The notes: generated by a model from the sequence alone, not told the origin. A stretch of DNA of 64,000 nucleotides from Shewanella sp. AS1 (GCF_021412565.1 NZ_JAKCLJ010000004.1:62001-126000), one strand, 5' to 3'; numbered from the stretch's first letter, positions 1-9,809 are shown. Program-made: numbers and translations.

Positions 1-1
1 A

Positions 2-571
2 CAAATAAGTGATCAACAGTTAGTTGAGCGAGTTCAGCAAGGAGATAAAAGCGCTTTTAACCTGCTGGTACAAAAATACCAGAGTAAAGTGGTCAACTTG
101 ATTGCGCGCTATGTGCGTAATCAGGCGGACGTGGCAGATGTAGCGCAAGAAGCCTTTATTAAAGCTTATCGGGCCCTGCCAAACTTTCGAGGTGAAAGTG
201 CGTTTTATACTTGGCTTTATCGCATTGCAGTCAATACTGCAAAAAATCATTTAGTGGCACAGGGGCGCCGGACGCCAGCCAACGATGTCGATGCTGAAGA
301 GGCGGAATATTATGACGGTAGTGATGCGCTCAAGGAGTTTGCTTCTCCGGAGCGTCTGATGTTATCCGATGAGATCCGCAAAGTGGTGTTTGATACATTA
401 GAAGGCCTGCCAGACGAATTAAAGATGGCTATCTCTCTGCGTGAGCTTGATGGAATGAGTTATGAAGAGATTGCCAATGTGATGGAGTGTCCTGTGGGAA
501 CGGTAAGATCGCGTATCTTCCGGGCACGGGAAGCCATTGATAAGCAACTGCAACCCTTGTTGCAGAGCTAA
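2..571 (+). CDS. rpoE: RNA polymerase sigma-E factor (ECF family), 5' end cut off
   Basis: Sigma factor that directs RNA polymerase to envelope-stress promoters and is held inactive at the inner membrane by the anti-sigma factor RseA. The window opens inside the gene: the frame is open from base 2 and about 189 residues are visible against 190-192 for the family, so only a few N-terminal residues are missing. Region 2 is clear (DVAQEAFIKAYRAL, then FYTWLYRIAVNTAKN), and region 4 carries LRELDGMSYEEIANVM and the helix-turn-helix GTVRSRIFRAREAI. rseA follows 38 bases downstream in the classic rpoE-rseA-rseB-rseC order. The promoter, which is usually autoregulated, lies outside the window. The identification is secure. 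Confidence 0.97.
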   Translation, partial: QISDQQLVERVQQGDKSAFNLLVQKYQSKVVNLIARYVRNQADVADVAQEAFIKAYRALPNFRGESAFYTWLYRIAVNTAKNHLVAQGRRTPANDVDAEEAEYYDGSDALKEFASPERLMLSDEIRKVVFDTLEGLPDELKMAISLRELDGMSYEEIANVMECPVGTVRSRIFRAREAIDKQLQPLLQS

Positions 572-609
572 AAAGGTTATCTACAACATTAATTTATTAT
601 GGGTGATAA

Positions 610-1212
610 ATGGATAAATTAGGTCAGGAATGGGTATCCGCAGCCGTTGACGGTGAAGTCGATGAGCAGACCTTGGCTGAATTAGCAGCCGATACGGATT
701 CGCATCAAGAGTGGCGTGATTATCACATGATCGGTGATGCTATGCGCGGTGAACTGCCTGAGATGATCAACTTGGATCTCAGCGCCAATATCGCAGCGGC
801 CATAGAAAACGAGCCAACCATGATTGCGCCAAAGCGTGAAGAGAGCAAAGCGACCTCTACAGCCAAGGTGTCAAACGTCATCCCTATGTTCAAACAGTTT
901 GGCCAGTATGCTATTGCTGCCAGTGTGGCGCTATTTGCGGTTATCGGTGTGCAAAACTATAACCAGATGCCTGAGCTGGACGCATCGCCTATGCCTGTGC
1001 TTAATACCCGTCCTTTAGTTGGCAGTGCATCCCCCGTGAGTCTGCAAACCGGCCCTGTACAGCAACAGAGTCAGGCGATGAACAATGAGCGTGTGATGGA
1101 ACAACGTTACCGTATCAACACTTACATCCAAGATCACATGTTGCAACAAAGATTGAATAATGGTGCCGATATAGACGACAATAGTGAGATATCACCTAAC
1201 TCGGTGAAGTAA
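610..1212 (+). CDS. rseA: Anti-sigma-E factor RseA
   Basis: Inner-membrane anti-sigma factor. Its cytoplasmic N-terminus binds sigma-E, and stepwise cleavage by DegS, RseP and ClpXP releases the sigma factor on envelope stress (known for the family). In the 200-residue product the N-terminal anti-sigma domain is recognisable (WVSAAVDGEVDE, HQEWRDYHMIGDAMRGELP, about residues 8-50). A single membrane segment lies at about residues 98-115, followed by a glutamine- and asparagine-rich periplasmic tail. It sits between rpoE and rseB, as expected. The periplasmic cleavage site cannot be placed from sequence alone. Confidence 0.95.
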   Translation: MDKLGQEWVSAAVDGEVDEQTLAELAADTDSHQEWRDYHMIGDAMRGELPEMINLDLSANIAAAIENEPTMIAPKREESKATSTAKVSNVIPMFKQFGQYAIAASVALFAVIGVQNYNQMPELDASPMPVLNTRPLVGSASPVSLQTGPVQQQSQAMNNERVMEQRYRINTYIQDHMLQQRLNNGADIDDNSEISPNSVK

Positions 1213-1280
1213 TACGGCTATTGGTACTGGTCACTCTTGATGCAATTGAGCAAGTGATGAGTATTTTTTAAGGAGTGATC

Positions 1281-2213
1281 TTGCGTCTGATTTGGTTGGC
1301 TTTGATTGTTTTTTCTCTTCCCGCCAGTGCCCGGGCAGACATGACGGCTAAGGCTTGGCTGGAAAATATGAGCCAGGCCTTGCAGACGCAAGAGTTTAAA
1401 ATGTCTTTGATCCACCTGCAGTCGGATCATATCCGTCCTCTGGTCTACATACATGGCCAGATTGAGAATCAGGACGTCGCCTTTCTAGAACACCTCAACG
1501 GCCCACCAAAGAACGTGGTGCGTGTCGGCAATACAGTCACTTTTATCGAACATGATCAGCCCGCTTACAGCGTGCATGCCGATCGTATTCAAGGTCTGCT
1601 GCCTGCCGCCTTTGCTGGCGATATCTCTGCCTTAGAGTCCGGCTACCAATTTGTGCTGGGTGGTCGCTCGCGTCTTGCCGGTCGACCCAGTCAACTGGTG
1701 CGTATTATCCCAATCGATGATAACCGATACGGCTATCAGGTATGGCTGGATATGGATACCTTCTTGCCGCTTCGTTACGACATGATCAACCAGGACAAAC
1801 AGCTGCTAGAGCAGATCTTAGTGGTGGAGCTGCTGGTGCTCGATGATGCCCCGGCCATTTTGCGCGAAGCCTATAAACAGGAGTGGCCGGCAGTAATGCC
1901 TCAGCCCGATCGTGAGCAGAGCGATAACTGGCAGTTTACCTGGTTGCCAGAGGGGTTTAAGATCTTACTCAAAGACAATCACAGATTGATTGGCAGTCAT
2001 GAATCGGTCGAATACATTGCCTTAAGCGACGGCTTGGTAAATATTTCTGTCTATGTCGCCCGTGCCAGCGATACTGCGCTGCCCAATGAACTGATGACAC
2101 GTAATGGCCTGTCCCTTGCCAGTGAGCGGGTGGGTAACGCTGAAGTGGTGGCCGTGGGCAAGGTGCCGGTTGAAACCCTGTCGCGCATCGCCAAGAGCAT
2201 AACAATTGAGTAA
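1281..2213 (+). CDS. rseB: Sigma-E regulator RseB (MucB/RseB family)
   Basis: Periplasmic protein that binds the periplasmic part of RseA and shields it from proteolysis; it is thought to sense mislocalised lipids or lipoproteins. The start is taken as TTG at 1281, because AAGGAG (1269-1274) lies six bases before it. An in-frame GTG at 1275 would touch that ribosome-binding site and is less likely. From the TTG the product (310 residues) begins with a typical signal peptide, MRLIWLALIVFSLPASARA, cut before DM. The large lipid-binding-like domain spans about residues 20-195 and the small C-terminal domain about 205-305. rseC starts 6 bases after the stop. Confidence 0.94.
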   Translation: MRLIWLALIVFSLPASARADMTAKAWLENMSQALQTQEFKMSLIHLQSDHIRPLVYIHGQIENQDVAFLEHLNGPPKNVVRVGNTVTFIEHDQPAYSVHADRIQGLLPAAFAGDISALESGYQFVLGGRSRLAGRPSQLVRIIPIDDNRYGYQVWLDMDTFLPLRYDMINQDKQLLEQILVVELLVLDDAPAILREAYKQEWPAVMPQPDREQSDNWQFTWLPEGFKILLKDNHRLIGSHESVEYIALSDGLVNISVYVARASDTALPNELMTRNGLSLASERVGNAEVVAVGKVPVETLSRIAKSITIE

Positions 2214-2219
2214 TAGCCA

Positions 2220-2690
2220 ATGATGGAAGAGGTCGCCACCGTTATTCGTTGTAACGATAACGGCTGGATCACAGTCGAGGTGAAAGTCAAAAATGCCTGT
2301 AATCATTGCGACAGCAATGAGAGCTGCGGCACCTCTGCAGTATCTAAGGCCTTCTCCCCAAAGGTACAAAGATTTGCTATCCCCGCCGATGGAGAATTCC
2401 AGGAGGGGGAGATGCTAAAACTCGGGCTGCCTGAGAGCGTGATCTTGAAGGCGGCCGCATTGGTTTATCTTCTGCCTTTGCTGGGGCTGTTTATCGGCGC
2501 CGGGTTTGGGCATTTTCTCATGGGGCTGATAGGTGTGGCCTCGGCCGATCTAGGCACTATGGCATTTGCGCTACTGGGCGCGGTAACTGCTTGGTTTTTC
2601 GGTAAAGCCTGGGCGCGTCGTCTAGAGCAAAACAGTTTACCTGTGATCATTTCGCGTTTGGGCCAGCCAATCGTCACTTCGACCCCGTGA
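2220..2690 (+). CDS. rseC: Sigma-E positive regulator RseC/MucC
   Basis: Small inner-membrane protein of the RseC/MucC family, last gene of the sigma-E operon, with a poorly defined modulatory role in the sigma-E response and related redox complexes. The 156-residue product has an N-terminal cytoplasmic part with a cysteine cluster (C11, then CNHCDSNESC at 27-36), which suggests metal or Fe-S binding. Two hydrophobic segments follow at about residues 79-101 and 109-128, and a short basic tail ends the protein. The start is ATGATG at 2220, only 6 bases after rseB, so the two are probably translationally linked. Confidence 0.93.
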   Translation: MMEEVATVIRCNDNGWITVEVKVKNACNHCDSNESCGTSAVSKAFSPKVQRFAIPADGEFQEGEMLKLGLPESVILKAAALVYLLPLLGLFIGAGFGHFLMGLIGVASADLGTMAFALLGAVTAWFFGKAWARRLEQNSLPVIISRLGQPIVTSTP

Positions 2691-2741
2691 TCAGCGATTA
2701 AAACTCTTCTGGTAATATTTGTTATCCGCGGCCGATTCCAA

Positions 2742-2770
2742 TTGGTATTAGGGCGCCGATCGGGTACAAT
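2742..2770 (+). promoter_or_regulatory. Candidate sigma-70 promoter for lepA
   Basis: TTGGTA at 2742-2747 and TACAAT at 2765-2770 are separated by 17 bases, 50 bases before the lepA start. The match to the sigma-70 consensus is good for both boxes and the spacing is ideal. This would let lepA-lepB be expressed apart from the sigma-E operon upstream. Seen by eye only. Confidence 0.5.
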
Positions 2771-2819
2771 TCGGCACTTTTATATTCTTTTTCAACTTTG
2801 AGTTTAGTCATTTCGCATA

Positions 2820-4610
2820 ATGAAGCACATTAGAAACTTTTCGATTATTGCCCATATTGACCACGGCAAATCCACCCTTTCAGACCGTCTTATCCAAGTG
2901 TGCGGTGGCTTGACCGACCGTGAAATGGCGGCGCAAGTCTTAGATTCTATGGACCTGGAGCGCGAGCGTGGTATTACCATCAAGGCTCAGAGTGTGACGC
3001 TCAATTATCAAGCGAAAGATGGTGAAACCTATCAGCTGAACTTTATTGATACCCCAGGCCACGTGGACTTCTCCTATGAAGTTTCACGCTCGTTAGCTGC
3101 CTGTGAGGGTGCGCTGCTGGTGGTTGACGCTGGTCAAGGGGTGGAAGCCCAGACATTAGCGAACTGTTATACCGCGCTTGAAATGGATCTGGACGTAGTG
3201 CCTATCCTAAACAAGATTGACCTGCCTCAGGCCGACCCTGAACGTGTTGCAGAAGAGATTGAAGATATCGTAGGTATCGAAGCGACCGATGCGGTGCGCT
3301 GCTCGGCGAAAACCGGTATTGGTATCGACGATGTGCTCGAAACCATAGTGGCACAAATTCCGCCGCCAGAAGGTGACCCAGAGGCTCCACTGCAGGCGCT
3401 TATTATCGACTCCTGGTTCGACAGCTATTTAGGCGTCGTCTCCTTGGTGCGTATCAAGAATGGCACCCTGAAAAAGGGCGATAAGTTCAAGGTGATGTCG
3501 ACCGGTCAGAACCATACTGCCGATCGCGTGGGTATCTTCACGCCTAAGCAAACCGACAAAGCCGAACTGAAAACCGGTGAAGTGGGTTATGTTATCGCAG
3601 GTATTAAAGAGATCCACGGCGCGCCAGTGGGGGATACCTTAACCTTGGCTAAACATGGCGCCGAAAAGCCATTACCCGGTTTTAAGAAGGTAAAACCTCA
3701 GGTTTACGCCGGTGTGTTCCCTATCTCTACCGATGACTACGAGAGTTTCCGTGATGCGCTCAATAAGTTGAGCCTCAACGATGCCTCGCTGTTCTTCGAG
3801 CCGGAAACCTCTTCTGCCCTTGGCTTTGGTTTCCGTATTGGTTACTTGGGCCTGCTGCACATGGAGATCATTCAGGAGCGTCTCGAGCGTGAATATGATC
3901 TTGATCTTATCACCACGGCGCCTACGGTAGTCTATGAAGTGGTGACCACCAAAGGTGAAACCATCTATGTGGCCAATCCATCGGATCTACCGCCGCTCAA
4001 TAACATAGAAGAGATGCGTGAGCCGATTGTAGAAACCAATATTCTGGTGCCTAAAGAGTATCTGGGTAATGTGATCACCCTCTGTGTAGAGAAGCGTGGC
4101 GTACAGACTAACATGGTGTACCACGGCAATCAGGTGGCCATTACCTATGAGTTGCCTATGGCCGAGGTGGTGATGGACTTCTTCGATCGCCTTAAATCAA
4201 CCAGCCGTGGCTATGCGTCACTGGAGTACAACTTCAAGCGTTTCGAAGCGGCGGACATGGTGCGTCTGGATGTCTTGATCAACGGCGATCGCGTCGATGC
4301 CTTGGCGATGATCATCCATAAATCGAATGTGCGTTATCACGGTCTGGCGCTGGTGAATAAGATGAAAGAGCTTATCCCTAGACAGATGTTTGATATTGCG
4401 ATCCAGGCGGCAGTGGGCAGCCAGATCATCGCCCGTTCATCGGTGAAGGCGCTGCGTAAAGACGTGACCGCGAAATGTTACGGCGGCGACGTCTCCCGTA
4501 AGAAGAAGCTGCTCAACAAGCAGAAAGAGGGTAAGAAACGCATGAAGCAGGTCGGTAACGTTGAAGTACCACAAGAGGCCTTCCTCGCGGTACTTAAGCT
4601 TAACGAATAA
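2820..4610 (+). CDS. lepA: Elongation factor 4 (LepA), translational GTPase
   Basis: Ribosome-associated GTPase of the EF-G-like family, implicated in back-translocation and in initiation or 30S assembly. The 596-residue product is full length (E. coli 599). The G1 motif AHIDHGKST lies at about residues 11-19, the G3 motif DTPGHVDF near residue 78 and the G4 motif NKIDLP near residue 132. The C-terminal LepA-specific domain ends with [16 protein letters not shown], the ribosome-contacting basic tail. As in E. coli, the signal peptidase gene lepB follows, here after 174 bases that contain a terminator-like hairpin. Confidence 0.98.
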   Translation: MKHIRNFSIIAHIDHGKSTLSDRLIQVCGGLTDREMAAQVLDSMDLERERGITIKAQSVTLNYQAKDGETYQLNFIDTPGHVDFSYEVSRSLAACEGALLVVDAGQGVEAQTLANCYTALEMDLDVVPILNKIDLPQADPERVAEEIEDIVGIEATDAVRCSAKTGIGIDDVLETIVAQIPPPEGDPEAPLQALIIDSWFDSYLGVVSLVRIKNGTLKKGDKFKVMSTGQNHTADRVGIFTPKQTDKAELKTGEVGYVIAGIKEIHGAPVGDTLTLAKHGAEKPLPGFKKVKPQVYAGVFPISTDDYESFRDALNKLSLNDASLFFEPETSSALGFGFRIGYLGLLHMEIIQERLEREYDLDLITTAPTVVYEVVTTKGETIYVANPSDLPPLNNIEEMREPIVETNILVPKEYLGNVITLCVEKRGVQTNMVYHGNQVAITYELPMAEVVMDFFDRLKSTSRGYASLEYNFKRFEAADMVRLDVLINGDRVDALAMIIHKSNVRYHGLALVNKMKELIPRQMFDIAIQAAVGSQIIARSSVKALRKDVTAKCYGGDVSRKKKLLNKQKEGKKRMKQVGNVEVPQEAFLAVLKLNE

Positions 4611-4650
4611 TCCCGTTTGGGTTAATAATTGTTAATAGTGAAAGATATTT

Positions 4651-4680
4651 AAGCGCCGCGGTTTGCGGCGCTTTCATTCT
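4651..4680 (+). terminator. Terminator-like hairpin after lepA
   Basis: A 9-bp perfect stem (AAGCGCCGC at 4651-4659 with GCGGCGCTT at 4665-4673) with a 5-base loop, followed by TCATTCTTTC. The T-run is broken, so termination may be partial, leaving some readthrough into lepB. Confidence 0.6.
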
Positions 4681-4784
4681 TTCAGTATAAAAGAGTCTTA
4701 GTAAGAAGAGTCTCAGTATAAACATCATCTATGATATCGGCAGGGGCCGGTTGTCAGTAAGGTTTTTCAGGAGTTAGTGCAGCT

Positions 4785-5705
4785 ATGGCAGCGTATTTTT
4801 CCCTCATTTTAGTCTTAGTCACCCTGGGCAGTGGCTTGATCTGGTTGTTCGATGCCCTGGTGCTGGCCCCTAAGCGGCAGCAGAAGCTGGCGACCGCCCA
4901 GGCCTCTGGCACTGAGATCACAGAGGAAAGCGCCGAAAAAATTGTTCGTGAATCTGCGATTGTTGAAACCTCACGTTCCATTTTTCCGGTCATCGCTTTT
5001 GTGTTGATCTTACGCTCATTCCTCTATGAGCCATTCCAGATCCCCTCAGGCTCTATGATGCCCACCTTGTTGGTTGGCGATTTTATTCTGGTGGAAAAAT
5101 TCAGTTATGGCCTAAAAGATCCTGTCTGGCGCAGCCAAATGGTAGAAACCGGCAAGCCAGAGCGTGGCGATGTGGCCGTGTTTAAATACCCGGAAAATCC
5201 CCAGATTGATTACATCAAGCGTGTGATAGGTCTGCCGGGGGATCGCATCGTTTATCGCAATAAAGATCTCTATATTCAAAAGGCCTGTCCAGATGGCCAA
5301 AGTGAGTGCGACAATAAACTGGAAAAAGTGGCCCGCGCCGGTGTCAATCAGGGCGAGTTCAGCCAGGATAATATTCCGCTAATCCGCTATAACGAGCAGC
5401 TTGGGGATGTCAGCCACGACATCTTAATCAACCCAGGTCGCCGCGAGCCGAGCTCTTATTATTACAACCAGGGCGATCTGCAGGTGGGCGAATTTATCGT
5501 GCCTGAAGGCCAGTATTTTATGATGGGTGATAACCGTGATAACAGCACAGACTCACGCTTTTGGGGCTTTGTGCCAGAAGCCAATTTAGTGGGTAAGGCG
5601 GTAGCGATTTGGATAAGTTTCGAGTTTGATCGCACCCCTAACGATTTCCTCCCCTCCTGGGTACCGACAGGCGTGCGCTTTAACCGTGTCGGCGGAATAA
5701 TCTAA
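4785..5705 (+). CDS. lepB: Signal peptidase I
   Basis: Inner-membrane serine protease that removes signal peptides from exported proteins. The 306-residue product starts at ATG 4785 and has two membrane segments (about residues 3-25 and 63-80). The catalytic Ser90 lies in PSGSMMPTL and Lys145 in [11 protein letters not shown], the same numbering as in E. coli. The conserved box [14 protein letters not shown] lies near residue 250. The rnc start is one base beyond the stop codon (5707), so lepB-rnc-era read as one unit. Confidence 0.98.
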   Translation: MAAYFSLILVLVTLGSGLIWLFDALVLAPKRQQKLATAQASGTEITEESAEKIVRESAIVETSRSIFPVIAFVLILRSFLYEPFQIPSGSMMPTLLVGDFILVEKFSYGLKDPVWRSQMVETGKPERGDVAVFKYPENPQIDYIKRVIGLPGDRIVYRNKDLYIQKACPDGQSECDNKLEKVARAGVNQGEFSQDNIPLIRYNEQLGDVSHDILINPGRREPSSYYYNQGDLQVGEFIVPEGQYFMMGDNRDNSTDSRFWGFVPEANLVGKAVAIWISFEFDRTPNDFLPSWVPTGVRFNRVGGII

Positions 5706-5706
5706 G

Positions 5707-6384
5707 ATGGAACCGATAAAAAATCTGCCGCGCCTGTGCCGCATCTTAGGTCATGAGTTTAACAGCCTTAAACTACTGGAGCAGGCGCTGACCCACAGAA
5801 GCGCCGCCAGTCAGCACAATGAGCGCCTGGAGTTTCTTGGGGATTCAATCCTGTCGATCGTGATCTCCGATGCCCTGTACCATCAGTTTCCCAAGGCGAC
5901 CGAGGGCGACCTGAGCCGGATGCGCGCCACCTTAGTGTGCGGCAAGATGCTGGCGGAGATCGCCAAAGAGTTTACATTAGGCGATTATCTTAAGCTGGGT
6001 CCTGGCGAGCTCAAAAGTGGCGGTTTCCGCCGCGAGTCGATACTGGCCGATGCGGTGGAAGCCATCATAGGCGCCATCTACCTGGATGCATCCCTCGATA
6101 TCTGCCGCGAGCTGATCCTCAAGTGGTATCAGAGCCGTCTAGCGACCATAGAGCCGGTCAATCAGAAAGATCCTAAGACCTTACTGCAGGAGCACCTACA
6201 GGGATTTAAGCGGCCGCTGCCGGAATACAAGGTGGTGAACATCAGCGGCGAGGCCCACGCGCAAACCTTTACCGTCGAGTGTAGAGTTGAACAATTAGAT
6301 GAGGCTATGGTTGGCATTGCCAGCTCACGCCGTAAAGCCGAGCAACTTGCCGCGGCGAAAGTATTGGAGCAGATTAAACGATGA
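5707..6384 (+). CDS. rnc: Ribonuclease III
   Basis: Double-strand-specific endoribonuclease that processes the rRNA precursor and many mRNAs. The 225-residue product has the signature [12 protein letters not shown] with E42 and D46, and the second metal-binding pair D115 and E118 in [18 protein letters not shown]. The C-terminal double-stranded-RNA-binding domain begins near residue 153 ([13 protein letters not shown]). It is packed against lepB upstream and its stop overlaps the era start (ATGA), the usual rnc-era coupling. Confidence 0.98.
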   Translation: MEPIKNLPRLCRILGHEFNSLKLLEQALTHRSAASQHNERLEFLGDSILSIVISDALYHQFPKATEGDLSRMRATLVCGKMLAEIAKEFTLGDYLKLGPGELKSGGFRRESILADAVEAIIGAIYLDASLDICRELILKWYQSRLATIEPVNQKDPKTLLQEHLQGFKRPLPEYKVVNISGEAHAQTFTVECRVEQLDEAMVGIASSRRKAEQLAAAKVLEQIKR

Positions 6385-7364
6385 GTACCCCTGACAAGCC
6401 ACAAGATCCCAGTTTAGACGAGCTGCTGGCTCGGATGAACAGTGGCAACAGTAGCAGCCAATATGAGGTGACTTACTGTGGTATGGTCGCCATCGTTGGC
6501 CGCCCCAATGTGGGCAAGTCAACCCTGCTGAACAAGCTGCTGGGACAGAAGATCTCTATTACCTCGAAGAAGCCGCAGACTACCCGCCATCGCATCATGG
6601 GGATCCATACCGAGGGGCCGCGTCAGGTGGTGTTTATCGACACCCCTGGCCTGCATATCGAGGAGAAGCGCGCCATCAACCGTCTGATGAACCGCGCGGC
6701 GGCCAGCTCCCTCGCCGAGGTAAGCCTGGTGGTGTTCGTGGTCGACGGCCTTAACTGGACCGCCGACGATGAGCTGGTGCTGAAGAAGCTGCAGAGCCGA
6801 GATGATGGCCGCAAGACAGTACTGGCGGTCAACAAGGTCGACAATATCAAGGATAAGGAGGCGCTGTTTCCGCACCTGCAAACCCTGGCGGCCAAGTTTG
6901 ATTTCGATGAGATCCTGCCTATTTCGGCCACCCAGGGCACTAACATTGCGCGTATCATGGAGATGGCGCTGGCCTCTGTGCCCGAGTCCCCCCATTACTT
7001 CCCGGAAGATTATGTGACCGACAGGTCGCAAAAATTCATGGCATCCGAGATAGTGCGTGAAAAACTGATGCGTTTTCTGGGGGATGAACTGCCCTACGAT
7101 GCCACCGTGGAGATAGAGCAGTTTAAGATGATGGAAAACGGCGTCTATCAGATCAATGCCTTGATTCTGGTCGAGCGGGAAACCCAGAAGCGTATGGTGA
7201 TAGGCAATAAGGGCGAGCGCATTCGCACCATTGCCACACAGGCGCGCATGGATATGGAAGTCTTGTTCGATAACAAGGTCTTCCTCGAGGTCTGGGTCAA
7301 AGTGAAATCTGGCTGGGCCGATGATGAGCGTGCCCTGCGATCCTTAGGCTATGGCGAAGATTAA
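6381..7364 (+). CDS. era: GTPase Era
   Basis: Essential GTPase that binds the 3' end of 16S rRNA during 30S subunit maturation. G1 is GRPNVGKST (residues 40-48), followed by DTPGLH (G3) and NKVD (G4). The C-terminal KH domain carries [20 protein letters not shown]. At 327 residues it is about 26 longer than E. coli Era because of an N-terminal extension ([20 protein letters not shown]). The ATGA overlap with rnc supports this start, but an internal ATG at 6435 could be used. A strong terminator follows, separating era from recO. Confidence 0.97.
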   Translation: MSTPDKPQDPSLDELLARMNSGNSSSQYEVTYCGMVAIVGRPNVGKSTLLNKLLGQKISITSKKPQTTRHRIMGIHTEGPRQVVFIDTPGLHIEEKRAINRLMNRAAASSLAEVSLVVFVVDGLNWTADDELVLKKLQSRDDGRKTVLAVNKVDNIKDKEALFPHLQTLAAKFDFDEILPISATQGTNIARIMEMALASVPESPHYFPEDYVTDRSQKFMASEIVREKLMRFLGDELPYDATVEIEQFKMMENGVYQINALILVERETQKRMVIGNKGERIRTIATQARMDMEVLFDNKVFLEVWVKVKSGWADDERALRSLGYGED

Positions 7365-7405
7365 GCCCTTCACCGCTTAAGCCGTTAAATATAAGCTGTT
7401 AAATG

Positions 7406-7458
7406 AAAGGCCGAGATAATTTTACTCAAATCGATTATCTTGGCCTTTATTTTCTTCA
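7406..7458 (+). terminator. Intrinsic terminator between era and recO
   Basis: A 14-bp stem with one G-U pair (7406-7419 with 7435-7448) and a 15-base loop, followed by ATTTTCTTC. It lies in the 106-base gap before recO, so recO is likely to depend on readthrough or on a weak promoter of its own. Confidence 0.7.
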
Positions 7459-7470
7459 GATCCTTTTCTA

Positions 7471-8172
7471 GTGAGCGAGCAGATGCAGCGGGGCTATGTT
7501 CTCCATACGCGGCCATATCGTGAATCGAGCGTACTGGTCAACCTCTTGGTCGACGGTCAGGGGCGGGTTGACTGTGTCGCGCGCACCGGCAGTGGCAAGT
7601 CCTCGATAAAGAGTATCCTGCAGCCATTTCAGCCCCTGCTGTTTCAGCTTGGTGGGCGCAGCTCTCTTAAGAGTCTGTATCAGGTGGAGGCGGCCAGCCC
7701 GGCTATTCCGCTTAGTGGTGAGGTGAGTTTCGCAGGCTTCTACCTCAATGAAATTCTGGTGCGCTGTCTGGATGTCGAGCATGGCGCCGAGCAACTCTTC
7801 TTTACCTATCACAAGACCCTGATGGCGATGGCGGCTCAGTTTTCCCAGGCGCAGCTGCGCTATTTCGAGCTGGCCCTGCTCAAAGAACTCGGGGTCATGC
7901 CCTCTCTTGAGTTTGATACCACGCAAGAGGCTATCGAGCCAGGTGGTTATTATCGTCTGCTGCAAGAAGAGGGGTTTGCACCTGCGCTGGGGCCAAAATC
8001 CAATCACTTCTCGGGGCAGCTGCTGCGGGATTTGGATGAGGGGACGCTGCAGGAGACAGATTTTCTTCAGGCCAAGCTGCTGATGCGCCAGCTGATGACG
8101 GCTGTGCTGGGGGATAAACCGCTAAAATCCCGCGCCCTGTTTGCCAAGAAGACGCTGCACTCTTCTGTGTAA
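7471..8172 (+). CDS. recO: DNA repair protein RecO
   Basis: Recombination mediator of the RecFOR pathway, which loads RecA onto SSB-coated single-stranded DNA at gaps. The 233-residue product has the N-terminal OB-fold beginning QRGYVLHTRPYRESSVLVNLL. The central helical region includes FYLNEILVRCLDVEHGAEQLF and LRYFELALLKELGVMPSLEFD. The start is uncertain: GTG at 7471 gives the length used here, ATG at 7483 removes four residues, and neither has a strong ribosome-binding site. The gene order matches the E. coli rnc-era-recO-pdxJ-acpS cluster, although terminators and a promoter interrupt it here. Confidence 0.96.
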   Translation: MSEQMQRGYVLHTRPYRESSVLVNLLVDGQGRVDCVARTGSGKSSIKSILQPFQPLLFQLGGRSSLKSLYQVEAASPAIPLSGEVSFAGFYLNEILVRCLDVEHGAEQLFFTYHKTLMAMAAQFSQAQLRYFELALLKELGVMPSLEFDTTQEAIEPGGYYRLLQEEGFAPALGPKSNHFSGQLLRDLDEGTLQETDFLQAKLLMRQLMTAVLGDKPLKSRALFAKKTLHSSV

Positions 8173-8248
8173 GCGGAAATGGGTATGAGCACAATCGCTA
8201 GTGCATCGCATCCCGCCTCTTTTAAGGCTTAATGCTTGTGGCTTTAGC

Positions 8249-8278
8249 TTGTGGCATTAACTAAGGCTTTAGTACAAT
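8249..8278 (+). promoter_or_regulatory. Possible promoter before pdxJ
   Basis: TTGTGG at 8249-8254 and TACAAT at 8273-8278 with an 18-base spacer, 45 bases before the pdxJ start. It is a plausible but imperfect sigma-70 pair in the 150-base recO-pdxJ gap. Confidence 0.35.
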
Positions 8279-8322
8279 AAGCCATATGAATTTTCTCTAT
8301 TTTAAAGATTTAAGGATATCCC

Positions 8323-9060
8323 ATGGGCCGTCTCTATTTAGGCGTTAATATCGATCACATCGCAACTTTACGTCAGGCACGCGGTACTGATTATCCCGAT
8401 CCTGTTCACGCTGCGGCGGTTGCCGAACATGCTGGCGCCGAAGGGATCACGGTTCATTTACGCGAAGATCGCCGTCATATCTGCGACAGGGATATCTATC
8501 TGCTGGCCAAGACCATCAAGACGCGGATGAACTTTGAGATGGCGGTCACCGAGGAGATGCTCAAGATCGCCTGTGAGGTGAAACCTGCCTATGTCTGCCT
8601 AGTGCCTGAGAAGCGTGAAGAGCTGACCACAGAGGGCGGTCTGGATGTGGCCGGACAGCAGGATAAGATCCGCGCCGCGGTCGAGCGTCTAAAGGCTGAG
8701 GGGATCAAGGTCTCTTTATTTATCGATGCCGATAAGGCGCAAATTGAAGCCACAGTCGCAGTCGGCGCACCTGTGATTGAGCTGCATACAGGCTGTTATG
8801 CCGATGCCAAAACCGATGCGGAGCAATCAGCTGAGCTTGCCAGGATCAGCGAAATGGCCACTTACGCCCACAGTCAAGGTCTGGTGGTCAATGCGGGGCA
8901 TGGCCTGCATTATCACAATGTAAAAGCGATTGCCGCCATCCCTGAGTTGTATGAGCTCAATATCGGCCATGCGATCATTGCCCGCGCCGCCATCGATGGC
9001 TTAGATACTGCGGTGCGTGACATGAAGCGCCTGATGGTTGAAGGACGCAATGGCCAGTAA
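8323..9060 (+). CDS. pdxJ: Pyridoxine 5'-phosphate synthase
   Basis: Closes the pyridine ring of vitamin B6 by condensing 1-deoxyxylulose 5-phosphate with 3-amino-2-oxopropyl phosphate in the DXP-dependent pathway. The 245-residue TIM-barrel product (E. coli 243) begins with the hallmark [20 protein letters not shown]. It also carries [21 protein letters not shown], the phosphate-binding [10 protein letters not shown] and [12 protein letters not shown]. The start is the ATG at 8323, in CCATGG after AAGGATATC. acpS begins 33 bases after the stop, and the two are probably cotranscribed. Confidence 0.98.
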   Translation: MGRLYLGVNIDHIATLRQARGTDYPDPVHAAAVAEHAGAEGITVHLREDRRHICDRDIYLLAKTIKTRMNFEMAVTEEMLKIACEVKPAYVCLVPEKREELTTEGGLDVAGQQDKIRAAVERLKAEGIKVSLFIDADKAQIEATVAVGAPVIELHTGCYADAKTDAEQSAELARISEMATYAHSQGLVVNAGHGLHYHNVKAIAAIPELYELNIGHAIIARAAIDGLDTAVRDMKRLMVEGRNGQ

Positions 9061-9093
9061 CTTCTCTGTTCACCCTCTTTGGCAGGAGAGCCC

Positions 9094-9492
9094 ATGATAG
9101 TCGGATTAGGCACAGACATAGTTGAGATAGCCCGCATCGAGCAGAGGGTGCCACAGGCTGGGGATCTTGAGGCCTTGGCCAAATGTGCACTGGCAAAACG
9201 TGTGCTGGTGCCCAGTGAGCTTAAACTCTTTATCGCCTCAACTCAGCCGGCGCGCTATCTTGCCAAGCGTTTCGCGGCTAAAGAGGCGGCGGCTAAGGCC
9301 TTAGGGACAGGCATAGGGCGCGGCGTATCGTTTCAGCATATCGAGATCAGCAATAACGAGGATGGCGCGCCGCAGCTAAAGTTAACCCTGGGCGCCGCCG
9401 ATCGTTTGGCGTTTCTTGGTGGCAAGCGAGCGCATCTGTCGATTGCCGACGAGAAACACTACGCCACCGCGACTGTCATCTTAGAGTCTTGA
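9094..9492 (+). CDS. acpS: Holo-[acyl-carrier-protein] synthase
   Basis: Transfers 4'-phosphopantetheine from coenzyme A to the acyl carrier protein, making it active for fatty acid synthesis. The product is 132 residues from ATG 9094, which has AGGAG (9084-9088) at good distance; an in-frame TTG at 9079 would put that ribosome-binding site inside the gene and was rejected. The magnesium- and CoA-binding motifs are GLGTDIVEIARIE at the N-terminus and [15 protein letters not shown] near residue 60. It ends with the family's ADEKHYATATVILES. A 13-bp tandem repeat begins right after the stop. Confidence 0.97.
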   Translation: MIVGLGTDIVEIARIEQRVPQAGDLEALAKCALAKRVLVPSELKLFIASTQPARYLAKRFAAKEAAAKALGTGIGRGVSFQHIEISNNEDGAPQLKLTLGAADRLAFLGGKRAHLSIADEKHYATATVILES

Positions 9493-9497
9493 GCCCC

Positions 9498-9594
9498 GCT
9501 TAGCTTGCTCGCTTATCTTGCCTGATTAGCTTGCCCGCCCAGCTTGGCGGCTTAGCTTGCCGAATTAGTTTGCCGGCTTAGTGAGCCCGCTTAG
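9498..9594. repeat. Degenerate 13-bp tandem repeat, about 7.5 copies
   Basis: Units of the type GCTTAGCTTGCCG run head to tail from 9498 to 9594 with an exact 13-base period but many point differences. They lie directly downstream of acpS. No coding sense is apparent. Confidence 0.75.
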
Positions 9595-9743
9595 ATTATT
9601 TGTGCATTACTAGATAAATACTAAGCCTCTCTGAGATAAGCGAGGCAGAGCTTTTCCTGGATTGCAGCCGGAATACTCCAGCTTATCTGGCTGAGCCTAT
9701 TGAACTTTTCCCCACTCAAAACCCCTTCAACCTTATTGCAAAT

Positions 9744-9762
9744 AACAATGATTTTCATTACT
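9744..9762. promoter_or_regulatory. Candidate Fur box upstream of the bacterioferritin operon
   Basis: AACAATGATTTTCATTACT matches the 19-base Fur consensus GATAATGATAATCATTATC at 13 positions, including the core AATGAT and TCATTA. It is about 95-110 bases before the first bfr start. Iron-storage genes are commonly within the Fur regulon, which makes the site plausible. It was found by eye. Confidence 0.55.
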
Positions 9763-9809
9763 AAATAGTTGATATATATTGTAAATTTGTAATTCTGTGA
9801 TTCTTGTCT

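Noticed and set aside
6519-7031. Long reading frames opposite era (and similar ones opposite recO, rlmE, ftsH, infB)
   Set aside because: They lie antisense to well-identified genes in high-GC codon context, without ribosome-binding sites or recognisable products.
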